This document shows positions 8,399 to 15,834 of a stretch of DNA of 18,969 nt, piece by piece. Both the position numbers and the translations under genes were made by a program. Each line of letters opens with the position of its first letter. The stretch's first letter is position 1. The notes beneath the pieces are model-generated. The model was given only the letters and a program-made list of their open reading frames with translations. It was not told where the DNA came from and searched no databases. This DNA is from Caldilineaceae bacterium (lineage in GTDB: Bacteria > Chloroflexota > Anaerolineae > Caldilineales > Caldilineaceae), in the NCBI GenBank assembly GCA_026645575.1, contig JAPKMW010000150.1:1-18969 (forward strand), written 5' to 3'.

Positions 8399-9604
8399 AT
8401 GCGTGTACTTGCGCTTAGTTGGGAATACCCACCACACATGGTCGGCGGTATTGGTAAACATGTCGCTGATCTCTTCCCGTTGCTTGCCGGTTATCGCCTG
8501 GCTGATGGGCCGCTTACCATTGATCTGATTACGCCCCGGTATGGTGACAGTGAACCGGTTGAAAAACTGAGCGAACACCTGACCATTCACCGGGTCGATA
8601 TGCCGGTGGTTGATGTGCTGGATCACTACAACAGTGTCATTGCCAACAACGTCTACTTTGTCACCTATGCCAAAAAGCTGGCGCAGAGCCACCGCTATGA
8701 TCTCATCCACAACCATGAATGGCTGACCGGCGCCGCCGGCATGGCTTTAAAGCACCTTTGGAAAACGCCACTGCTGACCACCATTCATGGCACCGAGCGG
8801 GGGCGGCACCAGGGCTATCTGCCCAGCCAGACCAGCCAGCAGATCAATCAACTAGAGTGGCAAATCTGTTTTGAGGCGTGGCGGGTGATTGTCTGTAGCG
8901 AGTTCATGTGTGAAGAGTTGCAAAACTACTTTACCGTGCCGGCGGATAAGATCGATGTGATCTTCAATGGCGTCAACCAAAGCGCCGGCGACGATTGTAC
9001 AGATGAGGAATTACAAGCCTTGCGCCAGCGCTATATGCCCAATGGCGAACGGTTGCTCTTCTTTGTGGGGCGGATTGTCCATGAAAAAGGCGTACAGATT
9101 CTCATTCGCGCCATGCCCCGTATTCTGGCGGCTTACCCAGGGACACGGCTGTTGGTGGCCGGTAAAAATGGACAACGCATGTGGCCGCTCGCTTATGAAC
9201 TGGGCGTGGAAAATTCGGTCGAGTTTCTCGGCTTTATCAGCGACCGCGAGCGCGATTGCATCTACCGCATTGCCGACGCCGCCATCTTTCCCAGCCTTTA
9301 TGAACCCTTTGGCATTGTGGCGTTGGAGGCAATGGCTTGTGGTTGCAATGTCATCGCCAGCCATGTGGGCGGTCTGCGCGAGGTGGTCGAACACCAGCAA
9401 AACGGCCTCACCGTCTTTCCTGATGATCCGTTGAGCGTGGCCTGGGCCGTCGATCAACTCTTCCAAAATCCAGCGTTGGCGCAACAGTGGCGGCACTATG
9501 CGGATGCGGTCACACTGCCCCAATTCCGCTGGACGCGCATTGCCGCACAGACGGCAGCGCTTTATGAAGAGATCGTCCAGTCCCGTGGGAAAGTTGAGTG
9601 GTGA
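8399..9604 (+). CDS. GT4-family glycosyltransferase (glycogen synthase-like)
   Basis: The 401-residue GT-B fold enzyme is probably cytoplasmic or membrane-peripheral. The N-terminal domain starts MRVLALSWEYPPHMVGGIGKHV, with the glycine-rich acceptor/donor loop at 16-19. The C-terminal donor domain shows FVGRIVHEKGVQILIRAMP (222-240) and the EX7E motif with E302 and E310 in EPFGIVALE, followed by AMACGCNVIASHVGGLREVV. The sugar donor and acceptor cannot be read from the sequence; related proteins are often annotated as glycogen synthase or group 1 glycosyltransferases. I chose the ATG at 8399 over the in-frame TTG at 8381 because the conserved protein begins there. It is the last gene of the plus-strand cluster, 45 bases after the lipoprotein gene, and is followed by a hairpin. 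Confidence 0.9.
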   Translation: MRVLALSWEYPPHMVGGIGKHVADLFPLLAGYRLADGPLTIDLITPRYGDSEPVEKLSEHLTIHRVDMPVVDVLDHYNSVIANNVYFVTYAKKLAQSHRYDLIHNHEWLTGAAGMALKHLWKTPLLTTIHGTERGRHQGYLPSQTSQQINQLEWQICFEAWRVIVCSEFMCEELQNYFTVPADKIDVIFNGVNQSAGDDCTDEELQALRQRYMPNGERLLFFVGRIVHEKGVQILIRAMPRILAAYPGTRLLVAGKNGQRMWPLAYELGVENSVEFLGFISDRERDCIYRIADAAIFPSLYEPFGIVALEAMACGCNVIASHVGGLREVVEHQQNGLTVFPDDPLSVAWAVDQLFQNPALAQQWRHYADAVTLPQFRWTRIAAQTAALYEEIVQSRGKVEW

Positions 9605-9609
9605 GCGAA

Positions 9610-9648
9610 AACAAACGGGTGAGTCGCCAACAGACTTGCCCGTTTGTT
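9610..9648. terminator. Bidirectional terminator between converging genes
   Basis: Arms AACAAACGGG (9610-9619) and CCCGTTTGTT (9639-9648) are exact complements. An inner AGTC/GACT pairing at 9622-9625 and 9633-9636 extends the stem. It lies between the stop codons of the glycosyltransferase (plus) and the Uma2 gene (minus). Confidence 0.7.
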
Positions 9649-9658
9649 CAACCTTTCG

Positions 9659-10455
9659 TTATACCATTCCCTCATCCTCTGCAATCCCTAGTTCACGCAA
9701 TTTAGCGGCAAGTCGTTCAGCGCGTAGCCGCTCTTGTTCGGCACGGAGCCGCTCTTGTTCGGCACGAAGCTGCTCTTGTTGTACTCTCTCTTTCCCGGTT
9801 GGAATGGGAACACTATTCTCGTCACACCAGCGCAACCATTCCCCATAAACGCCTTGATGTTCGCCATGCCAAACCATGAGACCTAACTCAACTTCAGGCA
9901 TCCAATGGTCGCTCATCTCCACATAATGATCGTCTTGCAATTGGTAAAGACGCAGGGTTTGGGTGTTCACTTCATGGAGCGGATCGAAGACGGCATAATA
10001 GCGAATGCCCAAATCAGCATAGCGTCTTTTCTTGTAGCCCTCTTCCTCGCCTTCCTGGTTCGAGGCAACCTCGATCACCACTTCCGGCACTTTGCCGACT
10101 TCCCAAATAAAGTAGGAGCGGTTGCGTTTAGGCCGTCGATCCGCTGGTTTGGTCACACCCAGGCTCAGAAAAAAGTCCGGCACAATAGGTGGTCCGGCGA
10201 GGAGAAAATACCGACGTTAGCCGCGACGATAAAAGCTTTGCCATAGACTGAGTGCGCCCACGAATCGTAGAGCGTACTGGTCAACAAACCGCGATGTTGC
10301 TCGGTGGTATAGTCGTCTACAGGAGTGTTATCCTCGGTGATGATGGCGTCCCAGTTGATCGCATCCTGCTGGCTGGCATGATCATGGACATGCCCATTGA
10401 CATAGCCATTGCTGACAACAAACGGTTGTTTTACTTTTGATGCAATTTCGGTCAC
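9659..10455 (-). pseudogene. Uma2-family (DUF820) endonuclease-like protein, frameshifted
   Basis: Two minus-strand frames together make one Uma2 protein. The first (GTG at 10453-10455) gives MTEIASKVKQPFVV to about ANVGIFSSP near 10195. The second continues PPIVPDFFLSLGVTK to the stop at 9659. Restoring one base at about 10192-10194 joins them as SSP-D/E-PPIVPDFF, as expected for the family. The nuclease-like core is present (PEVVIEVASNQEG, KKRRYADLGIRYYAVFDP), followed by a Glu/Arg/Gln coiled-coil tail typical of Uma2 proteins. A strong AAGGAGG lies 7 bases before the GTG. Uma2 proteins have a PD-(D/E)XK-like fold and are abundant in cyanobacteria and Chloroflexota with unclear roles. A sequencing error could mimic the deletion, so the gene may be intact in the living strain. 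Confidence 0.8.
9727..9780. repeat. 21-bp tandem repeat in the Uma2 tail
   Basis: Two 21-bp units (9727-9747 and 9748-9768, differing at one base) and a partial third code for repeated EQERLRA units of the C-terminal coiled coil. The period is a multiple of three, so copy-number change keeps the frame. Confidence 0.8.
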
Positions 10456-10462
10456 GGTTACG

Positions 10463-10469
10463 CCTCCTT
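10463..10469 (-). promoter_or_regulatory. Strong Shine-Dalgarno for the Uma2 gene
   Basis: AAGGAGG on the minus strand lies 7 bases upstream of the GTG at 10453-10455, which fixes this non-ATG start. Few other genes in the window have so clear a ribosome binding site. Confidence 0.7.
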
Positions 10470-10502
10470 TTTTGTCGACAAGCCACGACTCACCCCACTT
10501 CG

Positions 10503-11048
10503 CTATGCGGCTTTCCGTAGGGCGACACTTTGCAAAAAGCGCCTTACCCCAAGAATGGGTTCGACATTTCGCAAGAGATGAAGTTGCGGTTCCTGTAACC
10601 TGGCAATAAAATTCTCCAGACTGATTCCGCTAGACTGAAGGTAATTATCAAGGATCAACCGCGGGGCATATTCACTAACGGCAAGGTCGCGCTCGGTTAA
10701 CTTTTGGCCCAACAGTTTTTCTAAAATTTCCGGCGCCTTAAAGAAAACAATTTCAATCGTAGGCACCATGATAAATACACCAAATGGAACGCCATAGGAA
10801 GTAAATCGTAGGTAGGCCATGTAAGCTGCTTGCTGTTCGTCAATGGTCGCAGGATCATTCGTATCCGCATCAACGATCAAAACTACAGGATCGTGAAACT
10901 GGACTTGCAAAGTGCGTGCAAGTGAGTGCGTTGCATTTTTCCCTTCTGCAACACGAAATTTCAAATTAATATTCTTGCAATCTGCTAAAAGTGTGCTAAG
11001 TATAACTGCATCACGATTGCCTTCGACAACGATCTGAATTGTATTCAT
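10503..11048 (-). CDS. TOPRIM-domain protein, partner of the adjacent nuclease
   Basis: The 181-residue protein shows the pattern of a compact TOPRIM domain. A first strand ends in a conserved Glu (IQIVVEGNRDAVIL, E9). After about 50 residues a strand carries the metal-binding DxD (PVVLIVDADTND, D60 and D62). TOPRIM domains occur in topoisomerases, primases, RNase M5 and OLD-family nucleases, where Glu and DxD bind Mg2+. The small size and lack of extra domains resemble stand-alone TOPRIM proteins of the DUF3226/DUF4435 type; I cannot settle the exact family. Its ATG overlaps the stop of the upstream PD-(D/E)XK gene in an ATGA junction, so the two are almost certainly translated together. The block is more AT-rich than its neighbours. 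A defence or DNA-processing role is inferred from the pairing. Confidence 0.65.
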   Translation of the reverse strand: MNTIQIVVEGNRDAVILSTLLADCKNINLKFRVAEGKNATHSLARTLQVQFHDPVVLIVDADTNDPATIDEQQAAYMAYLRFTSYGVPFGVFIMVPTIEIVFFKAPEILEKLLGQKLTERDLAVSEYAPRLILDNYLQSSGISLENFIARLQEPQLHLLRNVEPILGVRRFLQSVALRKAA

Positions 11049-11632
11049 TCGTCAACTCCTAAACTTACCAGCGGCAAACCTGATTCTACCGCATACCTGA
11101 GCTTATACGTCAATCCTTCGACCATCTTACCGTTAATTATAGCATACTCAAAGTCTTTTGGCCCCCATAAGATAACATTTAATGGGCTAACAAACTGTGT
11201 GAATATTTCTGTTGGCAATGTAAAATTGGAGACACTAAAGACAATACCCATTGTCCCCGGTGGTCGTCTTTCTAACCGTAGCCGCAGTTTTGCCACAGAT
11301 TCGATCCCAAGGGCTTGCTCATAATGTTTGCTTTCGATCAAAAATGCTCTACTTTCATGGTAAATGACGCCATCGATCTGTTCTACTGTACCAAATTTCT
11401 GGGGCAATGTGACTCGGTACGGCCAACTGACTTGTAACCCCTCAAATTGAAAGGCGCGTACAACCAGATATTCAAAAGCTTGTCCGCTGCCCCAGTTTGG
11501 CGTTGCTTTGAGCTTTATTTGCTGCCACAAATTCACTAAATCGGAACGATTATCGATTGCTTCCGCCTGTTTCTGATAGCGTTGCGCCTTGCTTTGAAAC
11601 TCTTCCTCTGTTTCGCTTAAATCGTTTACCAT
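11045..11632 (-). CDS. PD-(D/E)XK (Mrr-like) restriction endonuclease-family protein
   Basis: The 195-residue protein has the order of catalytic residues of the PD-(D/E)XK fold. These are a Glu in the first helix (GSGQAFEYLVVRAFQFEGL, E54), an Asp (VEQIDGVI, D87), and E100-S-K102 in AFLIESKHYEQ. The GxxFExLV...F...G pattern is that of Mrr-like type IV restriction endonuclease domains. No separate DNA-recognition domain is visible; the N-terminal 45 residues are helical and charged. The gene has its own promoter (11678-11706) and overlaps the TOPRIM gene by 4 bases, giving a self-contained two-gene transcription unit. The ribosome binding site is weak. Target and trigger are unknown; sensing of modified or foreign DNA would fit the Mrr relationship but is not shown. 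Confidence 0.7.
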   Translation of the reverse strand: MVNDLSETEEEFQSKAQRYQKQAEAIDNRSDLVNLWQQIKLKATPNWGSGQAFEYLVVRAFQFEGLQVSWPYRVTLPQKFGTVEQIDGVIYHESRAFLIESKHYEQALGIESVAKLRLRLERRPPGTMGIVFSVSNFTLPTEIFTQFVSPLNVILWGPKDFEYAIINGKMVEGLTYKLRYAVESGLPLVSLGVDE

Positions 11633-11677
11633 TGTTCAAATAGCTCTTATCACTAAGTCGGCTTGAATGATAATGCT

Positions 11678-11706
11678 ATTATACTCAGTCAATGAGTAAA
11701 AACCAA
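11678..11706 (-). promoter_or_regulatory. Promoter of the nuclease-TOPRIM unit
   Basis: On the minus strand TTGGTT (11701-11706) and a perfect TATAAT (11678-11683) are 17 bases apart. The -10 element lies about 45 bases before the nuclease ATG. It falls in the 92-base spacer after the aldo/keto reductase gene, so the pair can be expressed independently of it. Confidence 0.6.
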
Positions 11707-11724
11707 ATTTATCTTAATTTTACC

Positions 11725-12699
11725 TTACTGCCAGGCGGGACGGTTCAAAACTGCCGCTGGCAGCGCTCCCCGGTTCACATACCTGACTGCCTGCTCCAGT
11801 TGTTCCAATGTGGAAATCCCCACCAGCGCCGTTGACACCGCTGGGTTGCTGATCACAAACCGAATCGCCGCTTCCACCAGGGTGGTGACATGCCCTTCCG
11901 CAATCAACCAGCCGAGCCGTTGCGCCTGTACAACATCATCGGCGTATTCCGGCGAAGAAGCAATTGGGTTGACTTCACGCGCGGCGACCGGGTGCCGATC
12001 CAACACGCCACTGAGCGCCCCACCGGCCAACACCCGAATGGCGATGACGCCGATCTGCCTCGTCGCCGCGCGGTCGATGATCTGACCGTAATCCTGAAAC
12101 GGAAAGTCCGCCGCCACGGGGGCGCCGGCGCTGGGGTTGAGCAGATTGTAACAGCATTGCACCGACTGAATGTTGCTGCTGTCTACCACCTGCTGCAACG
12201 TGGCCGTTTCCCCCAGGCCGGTAATGCCCCAGTGACGAATTTTGCCCTGCTGTTGCAATTTCTGAAAGGCGGTGATCACCGCGTCCAGATCCGCCGCTGT
12301 CACCAACGAACGGGCCAGATTCCGTTCAGCGCCCAGGCTGTTGTGAAACTGGATCAGGTCGATCACTTCACGGCCCAAGCGGCGCAAACTGCCCTCCACC
12401 GATTGGATGATCGTCTCCTCAATCTGGGTCAACTCTTCGGGGCGGGTCAACCGCGCCTTGGTGCCAACCAGGACATCCGCCCCTAGCTCACGCAGCACCG
12501 CACCTAGGTTGACCTCGGATTGACCGTTGCCATAGAGGGAGGCCGTGTCAAAGTAGTTGACGCCTAGTTCAATGGCCCGCGCTACGGTCTGGCGCATGGC
12601 CGGGTAGTCGCCGCGCACGAGTAAGCCGCCAATTGCGCCGCAGCCAAAGCCGAGGGTAGAAACCTGTAATCCTGTCTGGCCCAAGGGTCGATAGTTCAT
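11725..12699 (-). CDS. Aldo/keto reductase
   Basis: The 324-residue NAD(P)H-dependent oxidoreductase has the AKR TIM-barrel signature. MNYRPLGQTGLQVSTLGFGC is the usual start. The catalytic tetrad is complete: D51 and Y56 in NYFDTASLYGNGQSE, K81 in VGTKARL, and H119 in IDLIQFHNSL. The cofactor-binding end VSTALVGISTLEQLEQAV is also typical. Length is normal for the family (300-340). The specific carbonyl substrate cannot be inferred. A GAAAGG about 10 bases before the ATG may be the ribosome binding site. A weak promoter is possible on the minus strand, with TTGATG at 12773-12778 and TACCAT at 12751-12756 spaced 16 bases. It is the first gene of the minus-strand group, but the nuclease pair after it has its own promoter. 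Confidence 0.93.
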   Translation of the reverse strand: MNYRPLGQTGLQVSTLGFGCGAIGGLLVRGDYPAMRQTVARAIELGVNYFDTASLYGNGQSEVNLGAVLRELGADVLVGTKARLTRPEELTQIEETIIQSVEGSLRRLGREVIDLIQFHNSLGAERNLARSLVTAADLDAVITAFQKLQQQGKIRHWGITGLGETATLQQVVDSSNIQSVQCCYNLLNPSAGAPVAADFPFQDYGQIIDRAATRQIGVIAIRVLAGGALSGVLDRHPVAAREVNPIASSPEYADDVVQAQRLGWLIAEGHVTTLVEAAIRFVISNPAVSTALVGISTLEQLEQAVRYVNRGALPAAVLNRPAWQ

Positions 12700-13021
12700 G
12701 GTGTGGTTGCCTTTCGGTTGTGCGTATTGCGTGTTGCGGGAACGGTTGACATGGTATCGTCTGTTCGTTAATCATCAAAGATTGCGCAGATTACAGCAAA
12801 GGTAAAATCTGTGAAATCGTTCGACTGAGTGCTCACGACGAAGTTTACGCAATCTTTGAGCAAAAGCTGGTTTTCATCATTATGGATGCGCACCCCTCAT
12901 GACGACTGATGAGATTATAACCTGAAGTTATGTGAACCCAAAAGGGGTGGAACAGCTCTGCTGGCGAAGGTTGCGCTCGGTTTGGGGATTGGTTAGGCTA
13001 GTGGCATAATCGTAACTACTA
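12700..13021. other. Intergenic spacer with a 12-bp inverted repeat
   Basis: No gene is visible in this stretch between divergent genes. It contains exact 12-bp inverted arms at 12775-12786 (TCAAAGATTGCG) and 12848-12859, enclosing 61 bases. The left arm overlaps the possible -35 of the aldo/keto reductase promoter. The enclosed sequence includes AATCTGTGAAATCGTT, which looks like a short dispersed repeat; no coding frame is supported. Confidence 0.5.
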
Positions 13022-13112
13022 AGCCACCCCTCCCTACCCCTCCCCTGCTAGGGGAGGGAACCGTGGTGCGCACAACTGTTCCTCCCCTTATCAGGGGGAG
13101 GTTAGGTGGGGG
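13022..13112. repeat. C/G-rich palindromic intergenic repeat
   Basis: The element is C-rich on its left side and G-rich on its right. It contains two hairpins: CCCTCCCCT (13038-13046) with its complement at 13050-13058, and CCTCCCC (13081-13087) with its complement at 13095-13101. The outer parts (CCACCCCTCCCTACC and GGTTAGGTGGGGGTG) are imperfectly complementary. It looks like a small non-autonomous palindromic element. The upstream-extended open frame of the next gene begins inside it, which is one reason to place the true start later. Confidence 0.6.
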
Positions 13113-13174
13113 TGAGTCGTACGCATAATCAGGCAAAGCTTGCAAGAAGCCAACCAACCGAAACCGGAGTGATG

Positions 13175-15118
13175 ATGCAACCGCTACCCTTACCGCCCAA
13201 TTTTAACCCCGCCACTTTCATGATCAGTAAGACAACCGAATTTGGTCTCTTCCACGAGACCCGTCAGGCGGCGCGACTGGCGGCGCAGTTGGTCGCCAAT
13301 GGGACGCCGGCAGATTTGGCCCTGGCTGCAAAGGTGTTGGACGCGCTGCTGGCTTGCCAGGAACTCGATCCGAGCGACCCGCACTATGGCAATTTCTACT
13401 GGATGCGGGAAGACATGGTTGTCGAAGACCTCAACGCCGTTGAGTTTAATCTCGAAGCCTTGATCCCCATGCTGCTACAGCATGGCGACCGGCTGCCCCC
13501 GGCCTTGCGCGAACGGCTCTTGACCAGCGTTCGCCTGGGGCTGGCCGCCATTGCCCGGCTCGATGTCCTAGTGGCCTACACCAACATCACTGTGTTGGAT
13601 ATTCTCAACAGTTGCTTGGGCGGTGAATTGCTCGGTGATGCGCAGATCGCCGGTCGGGGCTATGCCAAACTCGCCGCCTGGATCGCCTATACCAATCGCC
13701 ACGGCCACCCCCTTGAATATAACAGCCCGACCTACACCGCCGTCACCTTGCGGGCGCTCAAACGGTTGACCGATCTGGTGCAACACGCCGAGACTCGCCA
13801 ACGGGCCAAGGCCATGACGGCGCGGTTGGCGCTCAGTATGGTTTTGCACATCCACCACGGCACGGGACGTTGGGCCGGGCCGCATGGTCGCGCCTATCAG
13901 CCTTCGGTGGTCTGCGAGACGCCACCGGAGATCCAGTTGGTGCGGGGGTGGCTGGCCGATGGTACGGTTCCTCCGTGGGTGGGCGAACTGCTCGATCAAC
14001 CGCCGGAACGTTTTCAAGTGACCGAAACCGCCGAACGGGATCGCCACGTCGCGCTCACCACCTATCACACACCGGCCTTTGCTTTGGGCACAGCCACCAG
14101 CAGCTTCAACCCGCAAGCCAATGTCTGTCTGCTCCACTATGTCCGCCCCGGTGCAGAGCGGCCCGGCGTCCTCTATACGCGGTACATCACCGACGACAAA
14201 TGGTTTGGCGACGCCTATCACGCCACCGACCGCACCAAGACGCGCAACCTGCCCGACGAGGGGGACTTTTTCAGCGTTCAGCAGGAGAACCGGCTGATCG
14301 GCGTCTATGCCCCGCAGAACTTTCGCCAGGGGCGCAGCGCCAAAGCGGTGTTGATCTGGACGCAACGGCAACTGGTGGATGAACTCTGGGTGGGCGACAC
14401 GCCGGTCACGTCGCTGCCCTGTGTCGTCCCGCCCGGTGCAGTGATTGTGGTGGGGAGTGGGGCAGCGTTGATGGCGGTGCGCCCGTTGACCATCACGCCG
14501 CTGGGCAAGGATACCCCACTCCAGTTGGTGGAGCGCGATGGCGATCTGGTCTTAGAATTGTACAACTATCGTGGCCCGGAGAAGCGCTTCTGGGAGCTGG
14601 GCTGGCCGGGGGCCTTCTACCAGGGCAAACCGATTGTTGCCTTCTACCTGGAAGTGGGTGAACGCGCCGTCTTTGCCGATGGTCGCGCCTTTGGGCAGAG
14701 GGTGGCAAGCGGCCGCTTTACCGAACAGCTCGATGCGCCCTTTACCTATGGGGCCGCCGGGGAGCGCACCTATGCCGTCAGCTATCAACGGGGCGACCAG
14801 GAGATCGGCCTCACCCTGGATCTGATGCGCTGGCACCTAAAGCGCCGCTGGACAGCGACTGACGATCTCGGCTGGCCGGCGCTGGTCGCCCCGCAAGCGC
14901 AACAAGGGGACAACCGCGTGACGGTCAGTGACGCCGTTTTAACCAGTCCCCACGGCCCGGTTTGGCTGGTCGCCCTGCCTGGGGCGCGCTATGGGGTCGG
15001 CTATCTCGGTCTACAGCCGACGACCCTCACCCTGACCACACCGCAGGGGAGCAGCACGATCGACGTGGCCGATGCGACGGTATTGCTCTGGGAAGCGGGA
15101 CGGTTTGCGGCGGTGTAG
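13175..15118 (+). CDS. Large uncharacterised protein, predicted alpha-toroid plus beta-sandwich
   Basis: From the ATG at 13175 the product is 647 residues. The first half is helical with regularly spaced helices of 15-20 residues (ETRQAARLAAQLVANG, ALRERLLTSVRLGLAAIARL, SPTYTAVTLRALKRLTDLVQ). The second half is beta-rich with many aromatic and Gly residues (FALGTATSSFNPQANVCLLH, GVLYTRYITDDKWFGDAYHA). This two-part layout resembles (alpha/alpha)-toroid polysaccharide lyases and heparinase II/III-like proteins, but I see no catalytic motif that proves it, so no function is assigned. No signal peptide or membrane helix is evident. CCGGAG lies 5 bases before the chosen ATG; an adjacent ATG at 13172 and a GTG at 13169 are alternatives. 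The frame is open back to 13106, inside the palindromic repeat. It stands alone, without operon partners. Confidence 0.6.
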   Translation: MQPLPLPPNFNPATFMISKTTEFGLFHETRQAARLAAQLVANGTPADLALAAKVLDALLACQELDPSDPHYGNFYWMREDMVVEDLNAVEFNLEALIPMLLQHGDRLPPALRERLLTSVRLGLAAIARLDVLVAYTNITVLDILNSCLGGELLGDAQIAGRGYAKLAAWIAYTNRHGHPLEYNSPTYTAVTLRALKRLTDLVQHAETRQRAKAMTARLALSMVLHIHHGTGRWAGPHGRAYQPSVVCETPPEIQLVRGWLADGTVPPWVGELLDQPPERFQVTETAERDRHVALTTYHTPAFALGTATSSFNPQANVCLLHYVRPGAERPGVLYTRYITDDKWFGDAYHATDRTKTRNLPDEGDFFSVQQENRLIGVYAPQNFRQGRSAKAVLIWTQRQLVDELWVGDTPVTSLPCVVPPGAVIVVGSGAALMAVRPLTITPLGKDTPLQLVERDGDLVLELYNYRGPEKRFWELGWPGAFYQGKPIVAFYLEVGERAVFADGRAFGQRVASGRFTEQLDAPFTYGAAGERTYAVSYQRGDQEIGLTLDLMRWHLKRRWTATDDLGWPALVAPQAQQGDNRVTVSDAVLTSPHGPVWLVALPGARYGVGYLGLQPTTLTLTTPQGSSTIDVADATVLLWEAGRFAAV

Positions 15119-15147
15119 AAATCAGTTGGTTCTTGGTTGCCCAATAA

Positions 15148-15164
15148 GTCAGAAGGCTTCTGAC
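15148..15164. terminator. Short palindrome between converging genes
   Basis: GTCAGAAG-G-CTTCTGAC is a perfect palindrome with 8-bp arms. It lies 30 bases after the stop of the large plus-strand gene and 38 bases from the stop of the minus-strand RHH gene. A terminator is the most likely role; there is no T-run. Confidence 0.4.
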
Positions 15165-15202
15165 CAATTCAAACATGTATAGAGAAACTTCGCCATAGAC
15201 GA

Positions 15203-15634
15203 TTACGCGCCTGCTTCGAGTTCAGTGAGGGTGGGAATGTGTTCGCCACGCCACTTCAGCAAGAGCGCAGCATAAGCTTTTTGATACATCACTAGATCGT
15301 TCTGTCGCCGCAAGGCATCTAGTTCCTGACTTTCTTCTGGCGATAGGTCACCATTGGCATTTTGCGCCAACAATTCATCATAGCGATCTAGCGTATCATC
15401 GTCCACCATAGCATACATCTGGCGGCGCAACGCCTCACTGGACCAGCTTTCCAGTTGGGCCAGCAAAGGTTGTAGCGTAGTGGGCAACTCATCCAACAAT
15501 GGCGGTAGGATCGATTGTAACGTTTCGGCCACCACTTCATCAATTGGACGATGGGCAATCGCCGCCACCCGCCGCAGACGATTTAATATCTGTATTGGTA
15601 GACGAACTGTTACTAATTCGATTGCAACAGTCAT
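15203..15634 (-). CDS. Ribbon-helix-helix antitoxin-like protein
   Basis: The 143-residue protein begins with a beta strand followed by two helices (ELVTVRLPIQILNRLRRVAA, then RPIDEVVAETLQ), as in MetJ/Arc-type DNA-binding antitoxins. The rest is helical and acidic, with LDRYDELLAQNANGDLSPEE and a conserved-looking end, LVMYQKAYAALLLKWRGEHI. I recognise this layout from a common Chloroflexota/cyanobacterial family that often precedes a small nuclease gene in toxin-antitoxin-like pairs. Here nothing follows except 84 noncoding bases and the end of a converging gene, so the copy looks orphan. AGGAGG lies 9 bases before the ATG. The possible -10 TACAAT is flanked by 9-bp inverted repeats, suggesting self-repression. 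It is divergent from the nurA-herA unit. Confidence 0.65.
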   Translation of the reverse strand: MTVAIELVTVRLPIQILNRLRRVAAIAHRPIDEVVAETLQSILPPLLDELPTTLQPLLAQLESWSSEALRRQMYAMVDDDTLDRYDELLAQNANGDLSPEESQELDALRRQNDLVMYQKAYAALLLKWRGEHIPTLTELEAGA

Positions 15635-15670
15635 TGCAGAACTCCTCCTTTCTGCTTATCGAATAAATGA

Positions 15671-15713
15671 TTCTGCTGTGATTGTACCATATTTAGTTGA
15701 CAGAACAGCAGAA
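15671..15713 (-). promoter_or_regulatory. Possible RHH-gene promoter with flanking operator repeats
   Basis: On the minus strand an extended -10 (TGG then TACAAT, at 15681-15686) lies about 47 bases before the RHH-gene start. It is enclosed by exact 9-bp inverted arms, TTCTGCTGT (15671-15679) and ACAGCAGAA (15705-15713). TTCTGCT recurs at 15826-15832 near the nurA start and, as TTTCTGCTT, beside the RHH Shine-Dalgarno. No good -35 is visible. An operator for the RHH protein is inferred. Confidence 0.4.
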
Positions 15714-15774
15714 CGACTTTTATTTCTATAAGCCATGTGAAGTTTGCAAATAGCTTACAAAACAGTACAATTTG

Positions 15775-15803
15775 TTGACATAGTAGGTGATAGTAAGTAT
15801 ACT
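15775..15803 (+). promoter_or_regulatory. Near-consensus promoter for nurA-herA
   Basis: A perfect TTGACA (15775-15780) and TATACT (15798-15803) are 17 bases apart, upstream of nurA. Transcription would start near 15810, leaving a leader of about 40 bases. It is one of the two best promoters in the window. Confidence 0.7.
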
Positions 15804-15834
15804 TCTCATATAAACCATTAAATCGTTCTGCTAA

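Noticed and set aside
11890..12486. A 198-codon plus-strand frame opposite the aldo/keto reductase
   Set aside because: The reductase on the minus strand has its full catalytic tetrad; the plus frame is a His/Arg/Gln-rich shadow.
13106..13174. GTG start at 13106 for the large unknown protein
   Set aside because: It lies inside a palindromic repeat with no ribosome binding site, while the ATG at 13175 has CCGGAG at suitable spacing.
13568..14371. A 267-codon minus-strand frame opposite the large unknown protein
   Set aside because: The plus-strand frame is longer, has a sensible start and ordered secondary structure. The minus frame reads as low-complexity Gly/Ala/Arg typical of an antisense shadow.
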